DNA from: Linanthus parryae
Lineage: Eukaryota > Streptophyta > Magnoliopsida > Ericales > Polemoniaceae
Assembly (NCBI GenBank): GCA_023055425.1
Contig: JALGPY010000014.1
Location: 1,056,501-1,120,500 of the forward strand
Reading direction: 5' to 3'
Length of the DNA stretch: 64,000 nucleotides
In this document: piece by piece, positions 29,561 through 42,018 of the stretch
Numbering within the stretch: position 1 is the stretch's first letter
Layout: every line of letters starts with the position of its first letter
The notes under the pieces: generated by a model
Seen by the model: only the letters and a program-made list of their open reading frames with translations
What the model was told of the DNA's origin: nothing
The model's database searches: none
Made by a program: the position numbers and the translations under genes

Positions 29561-31900
29561 GAGTTATTTATTCTTTGGGTTTAGGATTGTCCTAGGCCAC
29601 ATAGCCCACTTTTTAGCCTCATTTCTAAGAGCTTTATGTGATGTAACATAGACCAAGTGTGTAGAAAGTTCTAGAACATTGTATAAAATATCTTAGGCTA
29701 GATGATGGAGGAAGGATCTAGGCCTCAATCGTAACCGTGGGATCATTGACTGTGTAGACCCTTCTGTGGGGAAGGGACTTGTGTATAAGTGGAGGAGCAC
29801 ATTTGCTCCAAACCATCCAAGCATTGTAAGCTCCAAATCATCAACATAGTTGGCAATGAATGCTTGATTATTTTTATTTTTTTTGTTTTTGAGAAATGCT
29901 TGATCAATTTGTTGAATGAATTTGACGCCTTCATTTGGTGTCCACAAAAATGGGAAGACGGTGAGGGAAATGAGAAATAGGAGGAGCCTGCAAACTTCAA
30001 AATCATCACTCACGCATCATCAATGTATATAAAATTTGCTCCATCCTCTCTTCTTAAATCAGCTTCTTCAATACGATGGAAGGTCGCCTCGAGGACCTGT
30101 GTTCCTGCAAGCATAAGAACAAACTATGGAGGAGTAAGAACTCACAAGACATAAATAGAATAAATAACTTCCAAATTTAATCCTTTCGTTCCCTCCAGTC
30201 GGCCGCCATCCGGCTGGTGTTCCCTTCCACCCTCTCTCTAGCCGGCATTGCCCACGTAGACCCACGTAGGCAATGCCGGCCGCAACGATTCCAGTCCTTG
30301 TCCAACCGAACATTGCAACCTTATTTTCTCTAATCTCCCAATAATGTGCTGGGGTAGAAGGAGAGAAATATCTTGCAGTAGAACAGCCCCGTGGTGCTGG
30401 CCGTGTCGGTGCAAGAGTTCGACGAACCGAAAGCCTATCAAGGAGGATAACGTAACTTCCCCCGGGGGTTCATCGGCGATCAGCTTACACACCCACTAGA
30501 TCTTCACATCCAGAGATGCAAGTTGTAGCAACCCTCATATTTACGTTACATATTTAAATTTAAGTGATGTTAGTATTATCTCAATGAGTGTGCTAAGATA
30601 AATGTCATGTTATTATGCTAGAATTTAGTTAATGAAAAATTATACAAGATATAGTAGAAATCAAGTTGCATGTTGTTTTATTTAGACACTATAATGTCTT
30701 TTAGACAAAGTTTAAGGTCTTTTGTGCAATATTTGTATGAGAAATAAAATATAGTATTAGATTTTAGTTGAATGTTTTGGTTACACCAAGTATTTGCATC
30801 AATATGAAATAGATAGTGTGCATTTTGTGATTTGAAACTCACTTGTTTTCACTTATTTTGGTGTGACCATCCCACTCTATTATTTTGGAGACTATATAAG
30901 GCACTAGTTGAATTTTCCCAATCATTTTTTCTCTCTCTTTGGAGTTCCACAAGTTCTAATTTCTCTCCTCAAAAGTACACCCCATCGATAATCTTCATGA
31001 TTTCAACCCCTGTTTAGCTATTAATTGCTTTGATCTCATACCACTAGTGTTCAATTACTTACGTTGCTATTGGCATTTGAAGTCAATTGTTTAAAATTCT
31101 CAACTTGATTTTTTTTGCCCTTTTGTAAGCAAACTGCCTTACACAAAATTGTCAAACATTAATGGCCAAAATATTGGAGGATATTTGAAATGAAATCTTG
31201 CCTAAATTAAACGATTACATAATAAATGAAAATTTTATATTAATTGATTGAAAATGACAATAATGTCATGACAAGTAGAATCCGATGTACAAAAAAAGAA
31301 AATAATAATAAAAAAATCCTGGTGTAAGAATCAATTCCCTAAAATAATAGGGGTGGTCAATAATAGTTTAGAATACAAACAGTAAATTAACCTATCTATC
31401 TTTAACTAAAATTAAAGAGGCTAAGTTTCTTCCAGGTCAACTCCACATTAGCGGGATATCCTATGTGGACCAATAGCAATGGGCCGTGTAGGCTGAATTC
31501 TTTTTGGATGGTATTTAAGAACAAATTGAGAAGCGATTGACATAGGCGGCTACATAGTTAATTGTTGTGATTTATAAAATTTAAGGGTCAGAGTGCAGGT
31601 ACAAATTGCATTGTCATAAATGCAATATATGAATTGAAAGTTGACCAAAGTTACATATTTACAATTGTAGGCAAGGGGTGATCTGGGTAGTTCACCTGTG
31701 TTCCTGCAAGCAGAAGAAAAAACTATGGAAGTGTAAGAACTCACATGATTCTATGGATCACGAGAGTAAGAAGACGAACAAGAGTAATAGTCGTCGAAAA
31801 GAGGTCGTCCAACTGGAACTCCGATCTTGCAATGGATTTTCTTCTATCTCGCCGAGTAACTTCGTTAAAATAATTTTATTATTACGAGATCTTTTGTAGA
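29561..31900. other. Intergenic DNA with an LTR-like segment and a GC-rich fragment
   Basis: Unrecognised. A GC-rich stretch (30220-30490) stands out from its AT-rich surroundings and carries an 84-codon minus frame without family match. A perfect 12-bp palindrome lies at its edge. At 30524 a TGTAGCAACCCT start, with a TATATAAG motif at 30893-30900, resembles part of an LTR, but I found no partner or primer site. A CTGTGTTCCTGCAAGCA motif occurs at about 30096 and again at about 31697 with similar flanks. Confidence 0.4.
30241..30280. repeat. Perfect 12-bp palindromic arms
   Basis: GCCGGCATTGCC (30241-30252) and its exact reverse complement GGCAATGCCGGC (30269-30280) flank a 16-nt loop that contains CACGTA twice. 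It can form a hairpin. The function is unknown. Confidence 0.9.
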
Positions 31901-31901
31901 C

Positions 31902-32849
31902 GGTAAAAGACACTTTCACCGCCTCACTTCTGCAACAGATATCTTTTAGACTTCACCCCTTCGTTGTACCAAATTCAATGACACTTGGTCACTTATACTC
32001 CTGGATTATGTCACGCTATTCATTCAAATGGAAAATGTGTCTTAGAAACTACTGCGGGTGACAGACCCTCACCCTAGACTAGTGGCGTACTGGCGTCACT
32101 ATTCACGAGTGTAGTTGTCATCATACTTGGCTACTAAAGATGTAACAATGTCATTTACCAAATTATAAGAACTGGAAGTGTCTTTTTAGCATTCACATGT
32201 TGTGAAAGTTGTATACCCAAAAGTACGGGTAAAATATACTTTCACCCCCTTATAGTTTGGATAACACAACTTCCACCCTTTTTGCACAAAAACGTTTGGA
32301 CACTTACACCCCCTCATATTGTGTCATTTCATACTCTGTGAGAGAAAGAATTTTCCCCATAACCACTAGGGTGAAGACTCCGCCCCCACACCAATAGTAT
32401 CACAATTGATGAGTGTAAGTATCTTGAAGTTTGACAAACATAATGGGTGAAAGTTCATTTGTGTCGAACTTTATGGGGGGTGAGAGTGTCTTTCATCACA
32501 GATGTACATTACATTTTTTTAGGGTAAAAGACACTTTCACCCCCTCAAATTTGATGCAAAAACACTTCCACCCCTTCCAATTTGGGAAATAGCAATTTCA
32601 TTCCTTTCAATGTGCCAAATTTTGTGACACGTACAATCCTGATTGTGATGTTGTTAGGTTGAGGTGGGATCCATGAATGCCACATTTACTTCGGAACAAA
32701 ATTGCATTCTTCGAATATGGAATTACATAAGGTTTATAGTGTTTTGAAGTTTGCCGAGGGGCGAAAGCGTCCTTTCCCAATCTAAGGGGAGGGGGGGGGG
32801 TGAACGTGTCTTTTTTGTCCAAACAAAGGGGTGAAAGTGTCTTTTACCC
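31902..32849. mobile_element. Array of three related TIR elements (GGGTAAAAGACACTTTCACC family)
   Basis: Three short elements lie head to tail: about 31902-32197, 32227-32498 and 32522-32849. The last has perfect 22-bp inverted ends beginning GGGTAAAAGACACTTTCACC. The other two have degenerate versions of the same ends. A fourth copy sits in an intron of the kinase gene (49754-50004). They have no coding capacity. The target duplication is unclear, so the superfamily is not assigned. Confidence 0.75.
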
Positions 32850-33011
32850 ATTTTAAAAGGCATGATTGCATCCCTTGTACCCATAGTTTGAAATTTGTGT
32901 GAGATTCAGTCACCGTACTTTTAGTCAAAGCAATGGGTGTGTTTGAACAAGCTTAAATCAGACGAAATTATATCAGCTTATCAGAATGAGTGGTGGAGGT
33001 GAGGAGATATG

Positions 33012-33127
33012 TGTAATACCCCGATATTTTCGGGGGTATTTTTGGGAGTTTTACGAATTTTCGGGGCCATTGGTGGGTATTATAAAAGTAGTTTTATTTA
33101 CTATACAGTTTTTGTTTTCATAGTATG

Positions 33128-33159
<32 letters not shown>

Positions 33160-36026
33160 TACTACTATTACTACAACTACTACTATGTTTATTATAATTA
33201 GTTTTAACAAAAAGTAATTGTGTTTCCTTTAGAAGATAGTTTTTCTTCCTATTATAATTATCATTATTAGTATTATAGTTATTATTAACATTATTATTAT
33301 TACTTTTATTTTTATCAAAAACGTTTATTTTTAAAGATTACTGTTGTTTTAGTTAGTGATGTGTATAGAAGTTGGTGAAGTGTAACGGGTCGGGTAATGT
33401 TTATAACGTGACCAAAAGTGTGACTTTTATTTTATTGCGTAGCCTACCACCGCAGCTAGTGATACACCCACCACACCATAATCTTTCTCTCATCTTCTTC
33501 CCCATTACCATTTCCTTCACAGTAATGTTTAATTCCTCATTCTCCGGCAAATCACCATCTATGGCAATATACCAATCTTAACTTCTCTTCTTGAAATTTT
33601 GTTCGCTAATCACACAAATCAAGCCGAAGATCTCATCCTTGCATTAAATTTGCAGTTGTGACCTTCCAAATTGAACCCAAATTGGGTCTTGATGGGTTAT
33701 CAAATTCAATCTCACGCTCTCTCTCTCTCTCTCGCACACTGTCTCTCTCTCACGCTCTCTCCCTCGTCTCTCTCTCTCGCTCTCTCCCTCTGATTCTCTC
33801 CCTCCCTCTGCGTTGTGTGTGTGTGTGTGCCGAAGGAGAAATCGGCCGAACCCGAGCCCGGCAGAGCCGAACCCAGGTCCGGCGGGGAAGGCCCAACAGC
33901 GCCGCCCCTCTCTGCGCCGACCCACCACCGTCTCCGTCCCCCTCTTCCTCTCTTCGTCGTCGTCCTCCCTCGCCGGCGAACCACAGGGCCGAAGCCCAGC
34001 CGCGGCAGCGGCGGACTTGTTCCCCGTCGCCTCCATCGTCGCCGCCCATTTTCGCCGCCGTACCCTCCCATTGTTCTCCTTCAAGTGGTAAACACAACAT
34101 CCCCTACGTTAATTCCAATTCTCCCAAGTAAATTTTAATTCCCCTCCATGGATTTTGTTGTGAGAAATTAGTTGGTGGGTTTTGGTTGATGAACACCACT
34201 GTTACAGTAGTGCTTTGGGTGGAGAATGGGTATTGTTAATGGTTATAAGCATTTGGGGTTATATTGTACATTCTGTAACTTGTGGGGTGGAAGTTGTAAG
34301 ATCCGAAACTAAAAGGGGAACTAGTTGTTTGTTAACCAAATTGTTGGTATGTTGATTTTCATTATATATAAACAAAGTGTAAATCTAAATTGTTTTAACA
34401 TAATACAAACTAGTTTTTTTATTTTCCTATATATATATACACTATTAAAAATAAGTTCAACAATCTTTTTTCTGAAAATAAATTTATATTATTATAAACG
34501 TTGAATCGATATTTTATTTATATTATATGTTCTTGACGACTAAATGGTCATTTTGTATATATATTCGGAAAATAAGATCTTTTCACTTAATAACATTGTT
34601 GGTACTAATATGACTTTTATAAAAATATTTGACCCTTTAGATTTTAATGAAAGTTCACATTTATTTTTATAACGATATTGTCAAATTAGAATAACTACCT
34701 TTTTATTTATATAAAGTAAATCGACCTTCGTAAATAAATATTCTAGATTATTAAATAAAGTTTCTTTACCTCAATTATTCTTTTTATATTTATAAAAACT
34801 AGCCGCTATGAATATTCTATAGCATTAAATAAAGTTTCTTCACCACAATTATTATTTTATATTTAAACACCAATATTTTTCTTAATAAATATATATATTC
34901 AAAATGTGCAACTCGTGACTAGTAAAATATAATTTGTTTGGGGGAATATTTGGGGGTTGCACTTGCATTCATATAGGACATTTAATTGTAATTGTTGCGT
35001 GAACGAAAATGTGTTAATATAGGATTATGTGATATTGTAGATTCAGAATTCGTAGGAGACGAATTCGTTGAGGATCCCTACTACTAGCTGCTTGCTTGTG
35101 TGTGAAGCTCTATCTGTTTTCAGGTAAGTTTATGCGCACAATACTTTAACTATCAAAATGTTTCTTGGCGTGTGTACTTGTGTTTCAAACAACGGTTTAA
35201 AGTCTTGAAATTTGAGAATCTCTATTGCAAATATTCTTTTGAAAGATATGTGGTTACTTCTGAATTTCGAACCGATGTTTCTAAAATGATCTTGTGGAAT
35301 ATAAATGAACGATAAATGATATGGGGCGATGTACAGAGGATGTGTGTGAAGGCTACGGCCGGAGGCGCACGTGAGACGACCTCCTAGGGTTTCATACCCT
35401 ACCCTATACGGGTTTATAAAATTGTGAAAGCTATAGAGTACTACCTATGCATGTGTGGGTCACAACTGTATAGGGGTGTCGACACTTAAGGTCTTTTAGC
35501 TATGTGATGGGCGGGGTAGTGTCGGGCTACCTACAAACGCTCTGGGTGAATTGGGATGGACTGTGATATCCCAAGAGGTACCTCTGTGATGATATTATTG
35601 CATCGTGACCTCTCTGTGGACATTCGTTACCCGCTGGGCTCTAATACGCCTCAGCTCAACTAATAATTTAAAATGTGGAATCTCTTCAGTTACATTCTTT
35701 TTATTCTTTCAGCCAAAACTCTGTTTTACATATTGTGGTATATTTCTTACTCAGTTTTTACTGATAAAATGTTTTGCTGCGTCGGCTTTTGCTATTTTAA
35801 AACTGCAGGTTTGACTAAGCTAGCTGGGATGGAACGCGCACACAAGTCAAAGAGTAGGATTGACTAGCAAACATATTGTAGTAGATGTTTCTTTTGGATT
35901 TCAAACCAAGCTTTATTATTTCTGTACCAAAAATTGTTGGAGGTTTCCTCCTTTTATTTCAATAAAGTATTCTTTGGATTATCGTTAAGTCGAACTAACA
36001 GGAACCGTAGGATCCGGGTTGTTTCA
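33012..36026 (+). repeat. 5' LTR (3015 bp)
   Basis: It runs from TGTAATACCCCGATATTTTC to GGATCCGGGTTGTTTCA. Order of parts: ATT microsatellite (33128), CT-rich tract (33716-33812), GC-rich block (33830-34087), AT-rich segment, an 83-nt segment bounded by an acceptor-like GTAG (35040) and donor-like CAG/GTAAGT (35123), and an acceptor-like CTGCAG (35808) followed by AATAAA near 35961. Open frames in the GC-rich block are low-complexity and probably not coding. Confidence 0.9.
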
Positions 36027-36028
36027 GA

Positions 36029-36040
36029 TGGTATCAGAGC
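36029..36040 (+). other. Primer-binding site (initiator tRNA-Met)
   Basis: TGGTATCAGAGC lies two nt after the end of the 5' LTR. It is the standard plant sequence complementary to the 3' end of initiator tRNA-Met, and it fixes the orientation of the element as plus. Confidence 0.9.
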
Positions 36041-36599
36041 CGACGGTTCCAACGCTAGTGCGACTTCTCGATTTCCATTAATAAAGATAAATAATAATTG
36101 AAAGCTTTTCAAAATTAAAATGGACATAGGATAACTAAAACTGGAAATTTAAAACTAAACAAGCCGGGGATGTGGGTTAGCTTAATCGTTGTTTAAATTT
36201 TCTATGTGTTTTATGCTTATTTGAGAATCCATGTTCGTTAAGAATAGATAAATTGCTATGTGACTGCAACTTGTTAAGTTGTTAGCTATCCATGTTACAT
36301 ACTTGCTTTATTTGAGTTTATTTCGGTCGAGTATTGAGACTGACGCTGATGATATCGAGTTCATGTTCACCACTGATGATGAGGAGTAGATCCACACCCA
36401 TCCCACCCTTAGGATTATCAATTATGCATTTCCTTTACCACGAGAGTGAACGTTTAGCTAGCTTTAAGATTGTTATTTCCTTTTGAGATTGATATGTTTC
36501 ATTTAATTGTTATGTGAATATTGATGGATGGATTAATATATGTTTAAGTATTTAAACTTATTTGGTGCATGCATGTGTACTGAAGTAGATTCTTTCCTT

Positions 36600-38640
36600 C
36601 ATATCATCTACCTTGCTAAGAAGACAGACTTACCACTCCTACCCCAATATCTATCGTCACCTCTTCCCTTAGTGGAGAAGTCATATCTTGTAATACCATG
36701 TACCTCGAAGTCAACCTAGAAGTCTTAGGAGCCAAGCTACCTTTTGATTTGACTCTTTTCGATCTTCGTAACCTAGACATCATTTTAAGCATGGACTGAC
36801 ATAGCAAATACAAAGCAACCATAGAGTGTGCCAACCAAAATTTAGACTCAGTGAACCCGAATGGTGAACGTCTATCCTATAGGGGTATAACCAGTGGACC
36901 CAAAATCCAAATCGTGCCAGCCTTGACCATCCTCTCATATGTGAAGATTTATGCAATCTCTCCTATACGATCCAGTACTTTGTATGGTTCAATAAATCTG
37001 GAACTCAGTTTTCCTTTCTGTTTAAAACACATAACCCTTCTGTAGGTGAAACCACCATGAAAACTTTGTCGCCATTCTTGAACTCCAATGACCTTTTCTT
37101 GAAATCCTCTCAAGTATCTTGTCGATCACGGACTGCCTTCATCCTTTGCTGAATCATCTGAATATGGTTTGTCGAGTCCTCGACCATTTGTTTTCCAAGA
37201 ATAATCGTTTCGCTTTTGCCGCGCCAACACGGTAGTGTCCTACACTTCCTCTCGTGCATTGCTTCATAGAATGCCATCCCTAAGCTATCATAGTAGCTCT
37301 TGTTATAAGAAAATTCGATTAGAGGCAACTTGTCCATCAATAAACCTCCAAAGTCCAAAATTCATGCTCTTAGCATGCCTTCCAACGTCTGAATCGTCCT
37401 TTTAGTCTTTCAATCCGTAGCTGGGTGAAATGTTGTGCTCAATCTTAGCTTGATACCCATGTTCTTTTGTAACTCCTTTCTGAAATGTGATATGAAGTTT
37501 GAATCTCTATCTGAAATAATCGAGCCAAGTACTCTGTATAGTCTTGCCACATCCTTGATGCATGCGTTTTCCATCTTTTCCATGTTTCACGTGTCCTTTA
37601 TAGAAATGAATCTTGCGCCTTGTCCAGTCTATCGACTACCATCTAGATCTGGATCAACCCATTCGTCGAAACAAGTGACGCTGTAACAAATTCTATTGAG
37701 ACGGAGTCCCATACCCGTACCTCCAATTTTTGCAATATCCCGCCTGGCCTCTTGTGCTCGAGCCTGACCTTTTGACAAATCAAACACCGAAAGACCCTTT
37801 TGACAAAATCAGCTATTTTCCTTCTTCATATCAATCCACCAGAAGTACTTTTTCAAATCCTTGTATAACTTGCCTTTTCCTGGATGTACCGATTATGGTG
37901 TGTTATGTGCTTCCTTCATAATCTTTTCTTTACTTCCGCGCATTTCATTGGTCCACACTATTTTCCCCTTGAATTTCACTCTACCATTTGCTTTCACTTT
38001 GAAATCTAGTGCTTCGACCTTGTTGATTCCATCCTTGATCATTTATAGGAAAACGTCTTCTTTCTGTGAATCCCTTGTCTCTACGAAGATTTCCAGTACC
38101 ATCGTTAAATTACTCGTGGTTCCCTTCGTACATATTTCAATCTCTAACCTTCGAAACTCTTCGCAAAGCTTAATTGGCAAAACCCACATTGATTTTACCG
38201 TATGATTCATATTCCAACTCAATGCATCCGCTACTACAGTTGCTTTCTTTCGTGGTATTGGATATTAATGTCGTAGCCTTTCACTAACTCTAGCAAATTT
38301 CTTTGTCGCATATTCAACTCCTTTGGGGTTAATATGTACTTCGAGCTCTTACGATATGTATATTTTTGCAATTCGTACCTCTGATATAATGTCTCCTGAT
38401 CTTCAGTGCAAACACTTTTGCTGTCAACTTCAAATCATGAGCAGGGTAATTCTTCTCATAAGACTTTTGTTGCCTAGAAGCATAAGCGATCACCTTGTCA
38501 GTTTTCTTTCCATTAAAAACACATCCTAGCCCATGCTTGAATGCATCGCTATGGACTTCAAGTTCTCATCCTTCATTAGGTAACGTTAACACATGTGCTA
38601 CCGTCATCATATCCTTCAGCGTCTGTATTGGTTAGACTCC
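36600..38640 (-). pseudogene. Inverted, decayed Ty3 pol (RNase H - integrase - C-terminus)
   Basis: Read on the minus strand, the order is RNase H, integrase, then the region after the integrase core. RNase H (about 38580-38330) shows KVIAYASRQ and ALKIRRHY-type words. Integrase shows HPGKGKLYKDLKKYFWW and, at 37358-37110, LPLIEFSYNKSYYDSLGM and YEAMHERKCRT. The segment after integrase (about 37080-36960) has a GKLSSRFIEPYKVLDRIGE-like stretch. Several stops and frameshifts break the frame. Reverse transcriptase, protease and gag are not seen. The orientation is opposite to the LTRs and primer site, so this piece arose by nested insertion or inversion before the last transposition. It cannot make working enzymes. 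Confidence 0.8.
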
Positions 38641-38787
38641 ATAACGTTTTTCATGACCCAAACTCAAAGCTTATGTTCCTGACCCGAGTCATATCCTTGT
38701 TGCGAGCCCGTCGAACTTGATCTCTCCCTTACCCACACCTCTTCGACCAAATTCGACTCGAGTGACGGGGACGTCACTCCTTTTAAG

Positions 38788-39040
38788 GGAGATGTGATTT
38801 AACAACCCTGCGTTCAATTACCCGCTTTTGTCTTGTTACATGTTTAACAGCCCTGCATTGAACCACCCGCGTTGTATTGTTATGCGTGCACATTAGAACT
38901 GCATACTTGCATTGGGAGATTTGATTTCTAATTGCATTGGGCGATTTGATTTATACCTGCGCGCTTTGATTTATACCTGCGTTGGGAGATTGGTTTACCT
39001 TAAGCTTCGGGGACGAAGCTTTGTTTTAAGGGAGATGTGA
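38788..39040 (+). other. Two polypurine-tract-like motifs before the 3' LTR
   Basis: CTTTTAAGGGAGATGTGA occurs near 38783-38800, followed by TTTAACAACCCTGCG, and GTTTTAAGGGAGATGTGA again at 39023-39040, directly before TGTAATACCCC. Each is preceded by a GGGGACG word. The second is the functional tract by position; the first looks like a relic of another element's 3' end. Confidence 0.6.
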
Positions 39041-39156
39041 TGTAATACCCCGATATTTTCGGGGGTATTTTTGGGAGTTTTACGAATTTTCGGGGCCATT
39101 GGTGGGTATTATAAAAGTAGTTTTATTTACTATACAGTTTTTGTTTTCATAGTATG

Positions 39157-39194
<38 letters not shown>

Positions 39195-42018
39195 TACTAC
39201 TATTACTACAACTACTACTATGTTTATTATAATTAGTTTTAACAAAAAGTAATTGTGTTTCCTTTAGAAGATAGTTTTTCTTCCTATTATAATTATCATT
39301 ATTAGTGTTATAGTTATTATTAACATTATTATTATTACTTTTATTTTTATCAAAAACGTTTATTTTTAAAGATTACTGTTGTTTTAGTTAGTGATGTGTA
39401 TAGAAGTTGGTGAAGTGTAACGGGTCGGGTAATGTTTATAACGTGACCAAAAGTGTGACTTTTATTTTATTGCGTAGCCTACCACCGCAGCTAGTGATAC
39501 ACCCACCACACCATAATCTTTCTCTCATCTTCTTCCCCATTACCATTTCCTTCACAGTAATGTTTAATTCCTCATTCTGCGGCAAATCACCATCTATGGC
39601 AATATACCAATCTTAACTTCTCTTCTTGAAATTTTGTTCGCTAATCACACAAATCAAGCCGAAGATCTCATCCTTGCATTAAATTTGCAGTTGTGACCTT
39701 CCAAATTGAACCCAAATTGGGTCTTGATGGGTTATCAAATTCAATCTCACGCTCTCTCTCTCTCTCTCGCACACTGTCTCTCTCTCACGCTCTCTCCCTC
39801 GTCTCTCTCTCTCGCTCTCTCCCTCCCTCTGCGTTGTGTGTGTGTGTGTGCCGAAGGAGAAATCGGCCGAACCCGAGCCCGGCAGAGCCGAACCCAGGTC
39901 CGGCGGGGAAGGCCCAACAGCGCCGCCCCTCTCTGCGCCGACCCACCACCGTCTCCGTCCCCCTCTTCCTCTCTTCGTCGTCGTCCTCCCTCGCCGGCGA
40001 ACCACAGGGCCGAAGCCCAGCCGCGGCAGCGGCGGACTTGTTCCCCGTCGCCTCCATCGTCGCCGCCCATTTTCGCCGCCGTACCCTCCCATTGTTCTCC
40101 TTCAAGTGGTAAACACAACATCCCCTACGTTAATTCCAATTCTCCCAAGTAAATTTTAATTCCCCTCCATGGATTTTGTTGTGAGAAATTAGTTGGTGGG
40201 TTTTGGTTGATGAACACCACTGTTACAGTAGTGCTTTGGGTGGAGAATGGGTATTGTTAATGGTTATAAGCATTTGGGGTTATATTGTACATTCTGTAAC
40301 TTGTGGGGTGGAAGTTGTAAGATCCGAAACTAAAAGGGGAACTAGTTGTTTGTTAACCAAATTGTTGGTATGTTGATTTTCATTATATATAAACAAAGTG
40401 TAAATCTAAATTGTTTTAACATAATACAAACTAGTTTTTTTATTTTCCTATATATATATACACTATTAAAAATAAGTTCAACAATCTTTTTTCTGAAAAT
40501 AAATTTATATTATTATAAACGTTGAATCGATATTTTATTTATATTATATGTTCTTGACGACTAAATGGTCATTTTGTATATATATTCGGAAAATAAGATC
40601 TTTTCACTTAATAACATTGTTGGTACTAATATGACTTTTATAAAAATATTTGACCCTTTAGATTTTAATGAAAGTTCACATTTATTTTTATAACGATATT
40701 GTCAAATTAGAATAACTACCTTTTTATTTATATAAAGTAAATCGACCTTCGTAAATAAATATTCTAGATTATTAAATAAAGTTTCTTTACCTCAATTATT
40801 CTTTTTATATTTATAAAAACTAGCCGCTATGAATATTCTATAGCATTAAATAAAGTTTCTTCACCACAATTATTATTTTATATTTAAACACCAATATTTT
40901 TCTTAATAAATATATATATTCAAAATGTGCAACTCGTGACTAGTAAAATATAATTTGTTTGGGGGAATATTTGGGGGTTGCACTTGCATTCATATAGGAC
41001 ATTTAATTGTAATTGTTGCGTGAACGAAAATGTGTTAATATAGGATTATGTGATATTGTAGATTCAGAATTCGTAGGAGACGAATTCGTTGAGGATCCCT
41101 ACTACTAGCTGCTTGCTTGTGTGTGAAGCTCTATCTGTTTTCAGGTAAGTTTATGCGCACAATACTTTAACTATCAAAATGTTTCTTGGCGTGTGTACTT
41201 GTGTTTCAAACAACGGTTTAAAGTCTTGAAATTTGAGAATCTCTATTGCAAATATTCTTTTGAAAGATATGTGGTTACTTCTGAATTTCGAACCGATGTT
41301 TCTAAAATGATCTTGTGGAATATAAATGAACGATAAATGATATGGGGCGATGTACAGAGGATGTGTGTGAAGGCTACGGCCGGAGGCGCACGTGAGACGA
41401 CCTCCTAGGGTTTCATACCCTACCCTATACGGGTTTATAAAATTGTGAAAGCTATAGAGTACTACCTATGCATGTGTGGGTCACAACTGTATAGGGGTGT
41501 CGACACTTAAGGTCTTTTAGCTATGTGATGGGCGGGGTAGTGTCGGGCTACCTACAAACGCTCTGGGTGAATTGGGATGGACTGTGATATCCCAAGAGGT
41601 ACCTCTGTGATGATATTATTGCATCGTGACCTCTCTGTGGACATTCGTTACCCGCTGGGCTCTAATACGCCTCAGCTCAACTAATAATTTAAAATGTGGA
41701 ATCTCTTCAGTTACATTCTTTTTATTCTTTCAGCCAAAACTCTGTTTTACATATTGTGGTATATTTCTTACTCAGTTTTTACTGATAAAATGTTTTGCTG
41801 CGTCGGCTTTTGCTATTTTAAAACTGCAGGTTTGACTAAGCTAGCTGGGATGGAACGCGCACACAAGTCAAAGAGTAGGATTGACTAGCAAACATATTGT
41901 AGTAGATGTTTCTTTTGGATTTCAAACCAAGCTTTATTATTTCTGTACCAAAAATTGTTGGAGGTTTCCTCCTTTTATTTCAATAAAGTATTCTTTGGAT
42001 TATCGTTAAGTCGAACTA
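39041..42018 (+). repeat. 3' LTR, missing its last 29 bp
   Basis: It is almost identical to the 5' LTR. Differences seen by eye: a longer ATT tract, A to G near 39308, C to G near 39578, and loss of 14 bp in the CT-rich tract near 39821. It stops at TCGAACTA, where the 5' LTR continues for 29 bp to its CA end, and then joins directly to a fold-back element. Confidence 0.9.

Larger units (their letters stand above)
33012..42018 (+). mobile_element. Non-autonomous long-LTR Ty3-type retrotransposon
   Basis: Two direct LTRs (33012-36026 and 39041-42018) flank a 3.0 kb interior. A tRNA-Met primer-binding site follows the 5' LTR, and a purine-rich tract (TTTTAAGGGAGATGTGA) precedes the 3' LTR. The interior has no intact gag or pol; its only recognisable coding remains are a decayed pol on the opposite strand. 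By eye the LTRs differ by two substitutions, a 14-bp deletion and a few ATT units over 3 kb, so the insertion is recent. Long LTRs with a defective interior fit the LARD type of element, probably moved by a Tekay/Del chromovirus. The 3' LTR lacks its last 29 bp, so no target duplication can be read. Confidence 0.85.

Noticed and set aside
33658..34131. Overlapping 100-157 codon frames in the GC-rich part of the LTR (also at 39693-40152 and 21792-22275)
   Set aside because: All are Pro/Ser/Arg-rich by-products of CT- and GC-rich DNA. They change length with the 14-bp indel between LTRs and are open in several frames at once.
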